Below, piece after piece: positions 26,593 through 37,184 of a stretch of 64,000 nucleotides of DNA. The DNA lies in the NCBI RefSeq assembly GCF_025854335.1, contig NZ_CP107716.1, positions 2,907,001 to 2,971,000 of the forward strand, in the 5' to 3' direction. Position numbers and translations under genes: made by a program. Position 1 is the stretch's first letter. Each line of letters opens with the position of its first letter. Under the pieces are notes generated by a model. That model searched no databases. It had not been told where the DNA came from and saw only the letters and a program-made list of their open reading frames with translations. This DNA comes from Pelagibacterium flavum (lineage in GTDB: Bacteria; Pseudomonadota; Alphaproteobacteria; Rhizobiales; Devosiaceae).

Positions 26593-27615
26593 CTATCGCG
26601 TCTCTTCGGCCACCAACTCAAGCGCCCGCCCATACAGCGCTTCGCCGTCGATACCGTTTGCGGCGGTCTCGGCAAACCAGTTGTCTATGGTCACCTGCGC
26701 TGCAGCCCGCCAGCGCGCGGTCTCCTCGGCGTCAAGCGTAACGATGGCATTGCCACGCCCCAGCGCCTCATTGCGAGCCACGATATCGTCGGCATCATTG
26801 GCCGCACCGAACCGCCCGGCCCACTCCACGCCGGTATTGGCATCAATCACGGCCTTGAGGTCGTCTGGAAGGCTCTCGTAGCTGTCGCGGTTCATGACGA
26901 AGGCAAAAGTCTGCGTATAAAGCCCTTGATTGCCTGAGAACTCGGTGTGATGGGAAACGATCTCGCTGGTGCGCAACGCCATCGTTACCTGCCAGGGAAT
27001 GGTCGCGGCATCGATCACGCCGCGCGACAGACTTTCAGGCACCTGCGGGACGGGCATGCCGATGGCCTCGGCGCCCAGATCGGTCAGCATGGCGGAAATG
27101 ACCCGAGATCCCCCACGCACCTTCAGCCCGGCGAGATCGTCGAGCGTTTCGATTGGACTGGACGAATGGAAAACGCCGGGTCCGTGGGTATGCACGGCGA
27201 TCAGCTTGACGTCGGCGAACTCGTCCATGGCGTTTTCTTCGACATAACGCTGGAAAGCACGCGAGGTATCCTCGGCGTTTGTCACGAGGAACGGCATCTC
27301 GAACACTTCTGACTTGGGAAAGCGCCCCGGCGTGTAGCCGAGCACCGTCCAGATCAGATCGACCACACCATCCTGGGCCTGATCGAACAGGTTGGGAGGT
27401 GCGCCGCCAAGGATCATCGAGGGATAATATTCGATTTTTATCCTCCCCTCCGATTGATCTTCTATGGTCTCGGCCCAGGGGATCAGTCCTTCGCGCGGCA
27501 CGCTGTCGGTCATGGGCAGGAATTGGTGCAGCCGGAAGGTGAACTCCTGAGCCGGCGCGGACGAAATGGAGGCAGCGCCATAAAGCGCTGCCGCGAGCAG
27601 GGTTCTGGTGAACAT
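26593..27615 (-). CDS. TRAP transporter solute-binding protein (DctP family), no permease nearby
   Basis: A 340-residue periplasmic protein. The signal peptide ends at SAPAQ (about residue 22). The DctP fold is recognised by FRLHQFLPMTDSVPREGLIPWAETIEDQS, a central LKVRGGSRVISAMLTDLGAEAIGMP (the substrate-ligand arginine segment) and NRDSYESLPDDLKAVID. TRAP binding proteins need DctQ and DctM membrane partners; none lies within this window next to it. The gene is preceded on the minus strand by a hairpin-rich leader (27619-27723). Substrates of the family are mainly carboxylates and sugar acids. Confidence 0.88.
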   Translation of the reverse strand: MFTRTLLAAALYGAASISSAPAQEFTFRLHQFLPMTDSVPREGLIPWAETIEDQSEGRIKIEYYPSMILGGAPPNLFDQAQDGVVDLIWTVLGYTPGRFPKSEVFEMPFLVTNAEDTSRAFQRYVEENAMDEFADVKLIAVHTHGPGVFHSSSPIETLDDLAGLKVRGGSRVISAMLTDLGAEAIGMPVPQVPESLSRGVIDAATIPWQVTMALRTSEIVSHHTEFSGNQGLYTQTFAFVMNRDSYESLPDDLKAVIDANTGVEWAGRFGAANDADDIVARNEALGRGNAIVTLDAEETARWRAAAQVTIDNWFAETAANGIDGEALYGRALELVAEETR

Positions 27616-27618
27616 GAT

Positions 27619-27723
27619 TGGTCCCCAAAATGCACGGGACCAGCAAGGGTGCCTCTCACCCTGTGCGAGTTCGATCCCGCTCCGGGCGCCTGGCAGGGCC
27701 CGGGCATCGGTTCCCCCGATGCC
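27619..27723 (-). promoter_or_regulatory. Hairpin-rich leader of the TRAP binding-protein gene
   Basis: On the minus strand, four stem-loops precede the ATG: GGCATCGG/CCGATGCC (27723-27703), GCGGG/CTCGC with a G-U pair (27680-27665), AGGGTG/CACCCT (27662-27646) and TGGTCCC/GGGACCA (27642-27619). The last one includes the GGGGA ribosome site, so it could block translation. This suggests an attenuator or ligand-binding leader, but it matches no riboswitch class I know. Confidence 0.4.
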
Positions 27724-27739
27724 TGGCCTGATTATCGCA

Positions 27740-28882
27740 TCACTGCGCCGGGCTCAACCGCAGAATCTGCCCCGGATCTGCGTCGGTGATGAGATAGAGT
27801 GCACCGTCGTCACCCTGGGTCACATCGCGGATGCGATGGGGAAAATCGTCGCCGAACAGGAATTCATCACCCACGACATCCTCGCCTTCGAGGTCGATGC
27901 GGATCAGATCCGTGCCGGCCAGAGCGCCCATGAAGGCATCACCCTGCCATTGGGGAAACAATTCGCCGGTATAGAACGCAAGCCCCGACGGTGCCGGCGA
28001 TGGCACCCAGGTCCGCTCGGCTTCCACCAGGTCATCGGGCAGATCTTCGGGCGGATTGATGGGGTCGCCGGAATATTCGGTGCCTTCGGTCAGCAGGGGC
28101 CAGCCGTAGTTTCCACCGGGCACGATCTTGTTGAGTTCGTCGCCACCGCGCGGTCCATGCTCTGCCACCCAAAGCTGGTCGGTCTCGGGGTGCATGTCGG
28201 CACCCTGCATGTTGCGATGGCCATAGCTCCAGATTTCAGGCAACGCGCCTTCGGTATCGACAAAGGGGTTGTCCTCGGGCACCGATCCGTCGGGCAGGAT
28301 GCGGATGACCTTGCCGAGATGGGAATCGAGATCCTGCGCCTGGACGCGGAACTCGGCGTCGGACCGTTCACCGGTGGTGATGAACAGATAGCCATCCTCG
28401 TCAAACGCCAGGCGCGAGCCGAAATGCAGCGTCGAGGGCAGCTTGGGCCGCTGGGAGAAGATGACTTCAACATCGGACAACTGGGTCATGTCGTCGTTCA
28501 GAACGCCACGGGCCACGGCTGTTGAATTCGTCCCCGCCTCATCACCGGGTTCGGCATAACTCACATAGACATAGCGATTGGTTTCAAATTCGGGATCGAG
28601 CGCTACATCGAGCAGACCACCCTGCCCCTCAAAGACCACCTCGGGTGTGCCGCCAATCGGGTCGGAAATCGATCCGTCCGCCGTGACGTGCCGCAAATTG
28701 CCAGACCGTTCGGTCACCAGCATGCTGTCATCGGGCAGGAACACCATGCCCCAAGGCGATTGCAGCCCCTCGACAACCGGAGCAAGCGTTACCGAACCTG
28801 CTTCGGTTTCAAAGGTCTGGGCAATGGCGGGTGCGGTAAGCGCTGTCGCGCAGGCAAGGCCGGCAAGAACTTGGCGGAACAT
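27740..28882 (-). CDS. Exported PQQ-dependent sugar (aldose/sorbosone) dehydrogenase-like protein, YliI type
   Basis: A 380-residue protein with a signal peptide (MFRQVLAGLACATALTAP ... AIAQ) and a six-bladed beta-propeller of the soluble glucose/sorbosone dehydrogenase family. Signatures include LQSPWGMVFLPDDSMLVTER, GGLLDVALDPEF, SRLAFDEDGYLFITTGER, SYGHRNMQG (conserved Tyr-Gly-His-Arg-Asn), AEHGPRGGDELN and a closing HRIRDVTQGDDGALYLITD. YliI-type proteins oxidise aldoses in the periplasm with PQQ. The start at 28882 has GAGGAG six bases upstream; an earlier ATG precedes the signal peptide. It is upstream of the TRAP binding protein on the same strand. Confidence 0.88.
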   Translation of the reverse strand: MFRQVLAGLACATALTAPAIAQTFETEAGSVTLAPVVEGLQSPWGMVFLPDDSMLVTERSGNLRHVTADGSISDPIGGTPEVVFEGQGGLLDVALDPEFETNRYVYVSYAEPGDEAGTNSTAVARGVLNDDMTQLSDVEVIFSQRPKLPSTLHFGSRLAFDEDGYLFITTGERSDAEFRVQAQDLDSHLGKVIRILPDGSVPEDNPFVDTEGALPEIWSYGHRNMQGADMHPETDQLWVAEHGPRGGDELNKIVPGGNYGWPLLTEGTEYSGDPINPPEDLPDDLVEAERTWVPSPAPSGLAFYTGELFPQWQGDAFMGALAGTDLIRIDLEGEDVVGDEFLFGDDFPHRIRDVTQGDDGALYLITDADPGQILRLSPAQ

Positions 28883-28962
28883 TGTTGACTCCTCGTTGAT
28901 TGGCACACTTTGCCAATCGTACGAGACATTTCTTGTTCCGCCGCTCCACTATCACGATGGCG

Positions 28963-29673
28963 TCAGTAGCCCGAGTTGCCCCCGACCCCAAACCATTTTT
29001 CATAGTCCGACACCAACAGGTGGATGGGGTCGACGTCTTCCTCGATCTCGGAGAACCGCCCGATGGGATCGAGGAACGTGTTGTCGGTGCGATCGTCGTT
29101 GACTGTGGAAACCTCACCGATCAGCACGTCGCCGCCTTCGCCCCAGAACTTGTGCCAGTTGCCCGGCAACAGGGTGACGCTTTCGCCGGGCGACAATTCG
29201 AGAATCCCGCCGGCGGGCAGAACACGGCGAATCCCGTCAGTAAACACTTCGACTTCCCCCGAGGTGTCGATGCCCTCGCCGGTTCCGTCGTCATTGTAGA
29301 GCTGAAGCGCCAGGGTGGCGCCGCCGCGATTGATGATGTCTTCGGCCTTGATGGTGTGACGGTGCATGGGCGAGATTTGGTCGTGACGCGAGATCATGAT
29401 CTTTTCCGCATACAGCATGCCCCGCCCCTTGCCGAGATCGGCCGCATCGCCATTGCGCACGGTGAACAGGAACAGGCCCAACCCGTCGAAATCGCCCTGC
29501 CCGTAATCGGTCACGTCCCAGCCCAGGCCCGACCGCAGGATGTTGTCGATCTGGTCCTGCTTGTCCTTCATTTCGGACGGCGTCCAATAGGCGAAGGGGG
29601 GCAGGATATAGCCGAAAGAGCGGATGAATTCGTCCGCTTCAGAAATGATTTCATTGACGCGGGAACGCTTCAT
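28963..29673 (-). CDS. D-lyxose isomerase (cupin sugar isomerase)
   Basis: A 236-residue cupin enzyme of the D-lyxose ketol-isomerase family. Metal-binding elements are SPMHRHTIKAEDIINRGGA (two His and a Glu) and the second motif LLPGNWHKFWGEGG. Flanking segments FIRSFGYILPPFAYWTP and GLGLFLFTVRNG are also characteristic. It interconverts D-lyxose and D-xylulose, and often D-mannose and D-fructose. The adjacent beta-mannosidase gene (18-bp gap, same strand) makes mannose isomerisation after mannoside hydrolysis an attractive role. Length is standard. Confidence 0.88.
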   Translation of the reverse strand: MKRSRVNEIISEADEFIRSFGYILPPFAYWTPSEMKDKQDQIDNILRSGLGWDVTDYGQGDFDGLGLFLFTVRNGDAADLGKGRGMLYAEKIMISRHDQISPMHRHTIKAEDIINRGGATLALQLYNDDGTGEGIDTSGEVEVFTDGIRRVLPAGGILELSPGESVTLLPGNWHKFWGEGGDVLIGEVSTVNDDRTDNTFLDPIGRFSEIEEDVDPIHLLVSDYEKWFGVGGNSGY

Positions 29674-29691
29674 CCCGTGATCTCCGTCTGC

Positions 29692-32169
29692 TCAATATGT
29701 TTCCGCCAAATGGCTGATCCGCAATGAATTTTGGAGATCGTCCAGGCCCGGCGCCGCACCCCTGCGAGGCGAGAAGCTAAGGGTTACCGGACGACCGGGC
29801 AAGAGGGTGAAACAGTTGTCCGAGAAATATCCCATAGGTTCGACCTGAGCCGTGACAAAGAAGGCACACGCATCCGATTGCAGGGTGAGTTCGGGACCGT
29901 TCACGCCTTGCGCCCAGCGCGCGCTGACCGTTGCTGCGGGCAGATCGTAGTATTTATGGGCGCGCGGAAAGAAGTCGTTTCTGCCGATCAGCGCGCCGTT
30001 GCGATCGCGCCATTCGAGCATCAGAAACTGTCCGTCCGCCAATGCCTCGCGTGATACGCGAGCCAGTTCAGATGCAGATTCAAGTCCGAGCGAAACATCG
30101 AGTCCGTGCAAGGGTTTGACGACACCTTCCATATCCACTGCGATCATATCGAGCGTAATCTCCGCAGGTGTCGGCCCGTCGTTCATGCCCTTGATGACAA
30201 TGCCATTGTCATCGGGGATAGCGACGATGCTGATGGGCGCAAAAAAGCGCCTGGCGAGGTAGTGCAGCAGCTTCCACTGGCCGCCGTAATCAAGGCTGGA
30301 CCAACTCGCCACCGGCCAGATGTCGTTGATCTGCCAGTACAGCATGCCCATGCAGCGCGGCTTGGTGGAGCGCCAGAATTCGATGGCCGTCTTGATGGCC
30401 AGCCCCTGCTGAACCTGCGAGAGGAACACCATCTCCTCGAACCCCTTGGGGAAGCGGAAATAGCGGCACATGGTTTCAAGAATGCGGGCATTGCCGCCAT
30501 CGTTACGCTGGTGGGTTTCCATCACCGGCGAGGAGGGATTGCGATCGGAGGCTTGGGTGAAGCTCTCGATGACATTCATCGAGGTGAATGACTGGAATCC
30601 GAATTCGGAGGCAAAGCGCGGCTGCACCGTGCGGTAGTGTTCGAAGGGTTTTGCCGAGTGCCATACATCCCAGAAATGCATGTCGCCGCGCGTATCGATA
30701 TGCCAGCCGTCGGCGAAATCCAGGTAGCCCAGTGAGGGCGAGGACGGCCAGAAGCGGCGCTGGGGGTCCTCGTCCTCGACGATCTCGGCGAGCAGTTTGG
30801 AAAGCCTGTCGTAATTGGCAAGGTGCCGGTCGCGATTGGCTTTTGTTTCGGGATACCAGTTAAGCGAGCCGATCACCTCGTTATCGCCGCACCAAAGGGC
30901 AATCGAGGCGTGATGAGAAAGGCGGCGGACCTGCTGGGTGATTTCGGCTTGCACGTCCGCAAGAAATGCGCGGTCGGACGGATAGGGCATGCACGAAAAC
31001 ATGAAGTCATGCCAGATGAGCAGTCCCATCTGGTCGCACAGATCGTAGAACCAGTCCGGCTCGTACTGCCCCCCACCCCAAACACGCAGCATGTTATAGT
31101 TGGCGGCTCTGGCGCTTTTCAGCAGGTCTTCGACCACTTCGGGCGTGATGCGCGAGGGGATTGCGTCGGCCGGTATCCAGTTGGCGCCCATCATGGTGAT
31201 GTCGCGGCCATTGATGCGGCATTTGAAGCTGTGATCGATCTCGTCGGCCTCCACGATCCATTCGAGCTTGCGAAGGCCGATCTTTCGGGTGGCTGTTTCA
31301 CCGTCGAGGTCGGTGACCAGATCATAGAGCGGCTGGTCGCCCTGCCCTGCGGGCCACCAGAGCTTGGGGCTGTCGATGGTTACCCTGTGTTCGATGAGGT
31401 TCTCACCCTTGTCCACGGCGGTGTTGCCGCCGAGGGTCTGGCCGTCAATCGTGTGGGTCAGGGAAACTGTACCAGAATCAAAGGTGTGGACTCTGGTCCT
31501 GAGAACCAGATTCACCCTGCCCTTATGGTGATGCTGTTCGACCTGGACGCTTTCGGCGCGCGCCAATGCGGATCGGCGCAATTCAATACGGCCATAGACG
31601 CCAACAGGCATCAGGCAGATGCCCCAGTCCCATCCCGCGTGACAGGCGGTCTTGCGTACGAAATTGAGGTGCGCGACCTTCTGGTTCATAGCGGCGTAGG
31701 GGATGGGAAAGGGGTGGGCATCGGCACGGGCTTTCGCGACGTCGGGCACCACGGCGAAGGCGATGGTGAGGGTATTTTCCCCTGCCCTTATCTTGCCCGT
31801 TACGTCGAGATCGTAGCGGATGAACTGGTTCTGGGTTTGCGCGATCGCCTCTCCGTTGAGAAACACCGTTGCAATGCAATCGACCTCGGAGAGGGTGAGC
31901 GTCAGATAGCCTTGTGCCATGTCTGCGGGCACATCAAAGCGCCGCTCGATGGTCCAGGGGGTCTTATAGACCCAAGCAACCGCGTCTTCATTCTGGCCAA
32001 AATAGGGGTCGGGAATTTCGCCGGCTTCGAGCAGGGCCGTATGAACGTCGCCGGGAAGCGTTATCTCCCCCGACCAGCCTCGCTCCGGTGCAGAAAGGGA
32101 AAAGCGGCCGCCGAGATCGAGCGCCTTGTAATCGATTACCTCTTGGAGTGCGGCGCGTCGTTCGGCCAT
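29692..32169 (-). CDS. Beta-mannosidase (glycoside hydrolase family 2)
   Basis: An 825-residue cytoplasmic enzyme. The sugar-binding domain begins with LPGDVHTALLEAGEIPDPYFGQNEDA..WVYKTPW, a beta-mannosidase hallmark. The immunoglobulin-like domain and TIM barrel follow. Catalytic residues are E431 (acid/base, ALWCGDNEV) and E522 (nucleophile, ASEFGFQS). HAGWDWGICLMPVGVY is a further family signature. It releases mannose from the non-reducing end of oligosaccharides. There is no signal peptide, so the substrate must be imported. It lies just upstream of the lyxose/mannose isomerase gene in one unit. Divergent from the methyltransferase-like gene. Confidence 0.92.
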   Translation of the reverse strand: MAERRAALQEVIDYKALDLGGRFSLSAPERGWSGEITLPGDVHTALLEAGEIPDPYFGQNEDAVAWVYKTPWTIERRFDVPADMAQGYLTLTLSEVDCIATVFLNGEAIAQTQNQFIRYDLDVTGKIRAGENTLTIAFAVVPDVAKARADAHPFPIPYAAMNQKVAHLNFVRKTACHAGWDWGICLMPVGVYGRIELRRSALARAESVQVEQHHHKGRVNLVLRTRVHTFDSGTVSLTHTIDGQTLGGNTAVDKGENLIEHRVTIDSPKLWWPAGQGDQPLYDLVTDLDGETATRKIGLRKLEWIVEADEIDHSFKCRINGRDITMMGANWIPADAIPSRITPEVVEDLLKSARAANYNMLRVWGGGQYEPDWFYDLCDQMGLLIWHDFMFSCMPYPSDRAFLADVQAEITQQVRRLSHHASIALWCGDNEVIGSLNWYPETKANRDRHLANYDRLSKLLAEIVEDEDPQRRFWPSSPSLGYLDFADGWHIDTRGDMHFWDVWHSAKPFEHYRTVQPRFASEFGFQSFTSMNVIESFTQASDRNPSSPVMETHQRNDGGNARILETMCRYFRFPKGFEEMVFLSQVQQGLAIKTAIEFWRSTKPRCMGMLYWQINDIWPVASWSSLDYGGQWKLLHYLARRFFAPISIVAIPDDNGIVIKGMNDGPTPAEITLDMIAVDMEGVVKPLHGLDVSLGLESASELARVSREALADGQFLMLEWRDRNGALIGRNDFFPRAHKYYDLPAATVSARWAQGVNGPELTLQSDACAFFVTAQVEPMGYFSDNCFTLLPGRPVTLSFSPRRGAAPGLDDLQNSLRISHLAETY

Positions 32170-32280
32170 GGCGTCTCTCCTCCTAACGCTCTGGGATGCT
32201 TTGCAGGTGTGGTCTCGCCTTCTACTTTAGTTCAATGTCGAGATGAAATGGAAATCTCCAATTGCGCCCAGGAGGCCATT

Positions 32281-32763
32281 ATGAACGATATCGATCGGGA
32301 CAATCCCGGCCTGCCGCATCTGCCTCCGACCTATCCGGTCGGATTTCTGGTGCTGGCGACGGTTTTGGAATTTGTGGTGCCGATCCGGTTTCTGGCCCCT
32401 CCGGCGCTGTTTTCGCTGCAAACGCTGGTGGGCGGGATGCTGCTTGTCGCAGGGCTCACGCTCGATATCTGGGCGTTCAGGCTGTTCAAAGCCGCAGGGA
32501 CCAATCCGGAACCTTTCAAACCCACAACGACCATCGTTGCGCATGGCCCCTACAGGTTCACGCGCAATCCGATGTATGTCGGCTTCCTGCTGAGTTTTAC
32601 CGGCATCGGTCTTCTCTTTGCGCTGGAATGGACCCTTATCGCGCTGCCGGTCTTGTGGTTCGTCCTCGATCGCGTGGTGGTTCGGCGCGAAGAGGCCTAT
32701 CTCACGGGTAAGTTCGGGACGGATTACGAAACGTTTCTGACAAAGACTCGCCGCTGGCTTTAG
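32281..32763 (+). CDS. Isoprenylcysteine carboxyl methyltransferase (ICMT)-like membrane protein
   Basis: A 160-residue inner-membrane protein with four helices. The SAM-binding core typical of bacterial ICMT/PEMT-like proteins is present: VAHGPYRFTRNPMYVGFLL, followed by RREEAYLTGKFGTDYETFL. The ATG at 32281 has AGGAGG seven bases upstream; a much longer open frame upstream runs antisense to the mannosidase gene and is a shadow. Its TAG stop is supplied by the first bases of the inserted 147-bp palindromic element; without the element the stop would be TAA at the same codon. The methyl acceptor is unknown. Confidence 0.85.
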   Translation: MNDIDRDNPGLPHLPPTYPVGFLVLATVLEFVVPIRFLAPPALFSLQTLVGGMLLVAGLTLDIWAFRLFKAAGTNPEPFKPTTTIVAHGPYRFTRNPMYVGFLLSFTGIGLLFALEWTLIALPVLWFVLDRVVVRREEAYLTGKFGTDYETFLTKTRRWL

Positions 32764-32910
32764 AGCCTGTCATGTTGAAATGGAAGCACCTGTGTTGTCG
32801 TCCACCGGATGCATCCGGGGTTCGAGCGGGCGCATGCGATGCCGGCCATCTCATAAGCCCGTTCGGGCGTCGGGGCACAGGTGTTTCCATTTCAACATGA
32901 CAGGCTCTAA
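32760..32910. mobile_element. MITE-like palindromic element inserted between two convergent stop codons
   Basis: 33-bp inverted repeats at 32762-32794 and 32876-32908 differ at one position (AGAGCCTGTCATGTTGAAAT ...), extending to 35 bp if the flanking TT/AA is counted. They enclose 81 bp containing a perfect palindrome CCGGATGCATCCGG and no gene. TA flanks both ends, consistent with a TA target duplication as in IS630/Tc1-type elements. The outer gene stops (TAG at 32761-32763; TGA at 32913-32911) abut the element. A folded transcript would form a long hairpin, so it may terminate both units. Confidence 0.75.
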
Positions 32911-34800
32911 TCACTCAGCCGCCTCGTCCCTGAGATCGAGGAAGCCGCCGGACTGACGCTCCCAGAGCCGGGCATAGTGACCACCCCGCGCCAGAAGCGC
33001 ATCATGGGTGCCCTCCTCGACGATGCGGCCATGATCGAGGATGACCAGCCGGTCCATGGCGGCAATGGTCGAGAGGCGATGGGCTATGGCGATCACCGTC
33101 TTGCCGTCCATAAGCTTGTCGAGCTGGCTCTGAATGGCCGCCTCCACCTCGCTATCGAGCGCGGATGTTGCTTCGTCGAGCACAAGGATGGGGGCGTTCT
33201 TGAGCAGCACACGGGCGATGGCAACGCGCTGGCGCTGACCGCCGGAAAGCTTGACCCCGCGCTCGCCTACCTGCGCGTTATAGTCCGCGCGGCCACGGCT
33301 GTCCTTTAAGTCCATGATGAACTCATGGGCCTCGGCGCTTTTTGCAGCGGCAACCATTTCCTCTTCGCTCGCGCCGGTCTTGCCGAACAGGATATTGGCC
33401 TTGACTGAACGGTGCAGCAGGGCCGTGTCCTGGGTCACAACCCCGATATTGGCGCGCAGCGATTCCTGGGTAACGGTGGAAATATCCTGCCCATCGATCA
33501 GGATGCGGCCGCTCTCGAGGTCGTAAAAGCGCAGCAGCAGATTGACGAGCGTGGATTTGCCGGCGCCCGAATGGCCGACCAGCCCAATCTTTTCGCCGGG
33601 GCGAACATCGAGATCGACGCCCTCGATGATGCCCTTGTCGCGGCCGTAGTGAAATCTGACATTTTCGAATTTGATCCCAGCCCCGGTGACCTTGAGCGGC
33701 TTAGCATCGGGCGCGTCGGTCAATTCGAGGGGCTGGGCGATGGTTTCCATCGCATTCTGGGCTACGCCGAAATGGCGCATCATGCCGTTGAGCTGCCCCA
33801 TGAGGCGCCCCTGCATCATGTTGAGGCGTAGCACAAGGCTGAGCGTGAAGGCGATAGCGCCCACGGTGATGGCGTTCGTCGTCCAGAGCTGGATGGCCAG
33901 CCAGCCGAAAGCCATGATCATCACGGTGCTGAGAAGGCCCATCGAGGCCCGCATGCCCGTGACGAGACGGGCCAGCCGCGTCGCGGAATCGAGGAAGCGC
34001 TCAAAACCCCTTTTGACGTAGGTATCGTTGTCCTCGGCATTTCCGAACAGGCGCAAGGTCTGAACGTTGGCAAAGCTGTCGGTGATGCGGCCGTTGAGCA
34101 CCGAGGCGTTTTCGGCATTTTCGGCGGCGCGGGCGCGCATGCGAGGCACATAATAACGGGCCATCAAGAGAATCGCCGCGATCCAGATCACGACCAGTGC
34201 CGCCATGCGCCAGTCGAGCTGGGCGAACAGAAAAATAGTCGTGCCGGCAAAAATGGTCAGCGCCCAGCCGATCTGAATGACGCTGGAGACGAAATCGTTG
34301 AGCGATTGGGCGGCCTGAGACACCTTGGTGACCAGCCGTCCGGCAAAATCATCGTTGAAGAAGCGGATCGACTGGCGCGACACGTAGGCATATGTCTGCC
34401 AGCGCACCATGGTGTTGAATCCCCGGCCTATGGTCTGTTCCTCGACCAGCGCCTGGAGCGAGGGGGCAGCAAAGCGCCCGATCACGACAACGGCCAGCAT
34501 GATGGCAAGTTCGGTGCCGTGGGCGGAAATCAGTCCGGCCCAACCGCCGGTTGCATCGGTGCTTTCGAGCAGGTCGATAAGCCGGCCCATATAGAAAAAG
34601 AACAGCGCCTCGAACAACGAGGTGAGGCCGGTAAACAGCAGGACCGCAAGATAGGGTGCCTTGGCCTGGCGGACATAGTACCACAGGAACGCCCAGATGG
34701 TGTCGGGCGGCTGGATGTCGCCCTTTTGCTCGAAGGGCTTGATCCAGGTTTCGAAAATTTTGGAGATTCGGGCCGGAAGGCTGAGGGTTTCTTGCGTCAT
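32911..34800 (-). CDS. ABC transporter, fused permease-ATPase (exporter half-transporter) 1
   Basis: A 629-residue half-size type IV exporter. The six-helix membrane domain spans about 40-345 and the ATPase domain follows, with Walker A GHSGAGKST, Q-loop GVVTQDT, signature KLSGGQRQR, Walker B ILVLDEATSALD and H-loop IAHRLST. It is a close paralogue of the gene at 34887-36752, and the two likely form a heterodimer. The substrate is unknown (drug, lipid or peptide). The ATG at 34800 follows a region with a near-palindrome, ATGTC-AAGATATATCTT-(A)GACAT (34830-34852), a likely regulator site. Confidence 0.9.
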   Translation of the reverse strand: MTQETLSLPARISKIFETWIKPFEQKGDIQPPDTIWAFLWYYVRQAKAPYLAVLLFTGLTSLFEALFFFYMGRLIDLLESTDATGGWAGLISAHGTELAIMLAVVVIGRFAAPSLQALVEEQTIGRGFNTMVRWQTYAYVSRQSIRFFNDDFAGRLVTKVSQAAQSLNDFVSSVIQIGWALTIFAGTTIFLFAQLDWRMAALVVIWIAAILLMARYYVPRMRARAAENAENASVLNGRITDSFANVQTLRLFGNAEDNDTYVKRGFERFLDSATRLARLVTGMRASMGLLSTVMIMAFGWLAIQLWTTNAITVGAIAFTLSLVLRLNMMQGRLMGQLNGMMRHFGVAQNAMETIAQPLELTDAPDAKPLKVTGAGIKFENVRFHYGRDKGIIEGVDLDVRPGEKIGLVGHSGAGKSTLVNLLLRFYDLESGRILIDGQDISTVTQESLRANIGVVTQDTALLHRSVKANILFGKTGASEEEMVAAAKSAEAHEFIMDLKDSRGRADYNAQVGERGVKLSGGQRQRVAIARVLLKNAPILVLDEATSALDSEVEAAIQSQLDKLMDGKTVIAIAHRLSTIAAMDRLVILDHGRIVEEGTHDALLARGGHYARLWERQSGGFLDLRDEAAE

Positions 34801-34829
34801 GTATCGATAAATGGTGCCGGCGGGAGATT

Positions 34830-34852
34830 ATGTCAAGATATATCTTAGACAT
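34830..34852. promoter_or_regulatory. Near-perfect 23-bp palindrome upstream of ABC exporter 1
   Basis: On the plus strand ATGTC-AAGATATATCTT-A-GACAT: a perfect 12-bp core palindrome flanked by ATGTC/GACAT arms, with one extra base on one side. It lies 29 bp before the exporter start, within the 86-bp gap between the two exporter genes. The ATGT...ACAT form resembles PadR-family operators (inference). No PadR gene is in this window. Confidence 0.5.
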
Positions 34853-34886
34853 CACCTTCTGCCGCCGCCAGCCTTCCCGTCTTTCG

Positions 34887-36752
<1,866 letters not shown>

Positions 36753-37184
36753 CGGACAACCAGAAGGGAAGAGGACAGGCATCACCGCCCGCGCCTTCCC
36801 ACATGCGCGAACGGAAATAGCGATATTAATTTAGCAAGCTAATACTTGATAAATTTAATTCCGAGCTTCGTCAAGCATTGGCCGGCATAAGGACGATTTC
36901 GCGCCGGCGAATCCGACACCCGATAAAACCGGCCAGGCAAGCCGGACAGAATAGCAGCCTTGAGGACGAGTCGCATGTCTCTTCGATGACATATGCTCGG
37001 CGCGGCGCAATCCTTAACAAAGCGGAAATATTTTTCTCGGCCCTAAGTGACTCTGCCGACTCAACAATTTTGGCCGGATCAAACACCGGCAAAAAATGCC
37101 TATGGACAAGAGTCATTCAACCGATTCAAAGTCTTAGCATCATGGAATTGGTTGGGGCAGCCGCTGGAATGCGGTTGATCGGGC
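36753..37184. other. Divergent intergenic region between ABC exporter 2 and PdhS-like kinase
   Basis: This 432-bp region is AT-richer than its surroundings near 36825-36865. It holds a small palindrome, TTAGC-AA-GCTAA (36831-36842), followed by TGATAAATTTAATT, which may be the exporter promoter/operator. Open frames on both strands around 36870-37220 lack ribosome sites and recognisable domains, so I do not call genes. Confidence 0.5.

Noticed and set aside
27620..27692. tRNA-like stretch on the plus strand (GGTCCCC..., CTCTCAC, GTTCGATCCC)
   Set aside because: The acceptor ends do not pair (GGTCCCC against CCGGGCG), the anticodon and T stems do not form in register, and no D arm is seen. 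At best a decayed relic.
30823..32280. Long open frame on the plus strand running into the ICMT-like gene
   Set aside because: It is antisense to the clear beta-mannosidase gene; the real start is ATG 32281 with AGGAGG.
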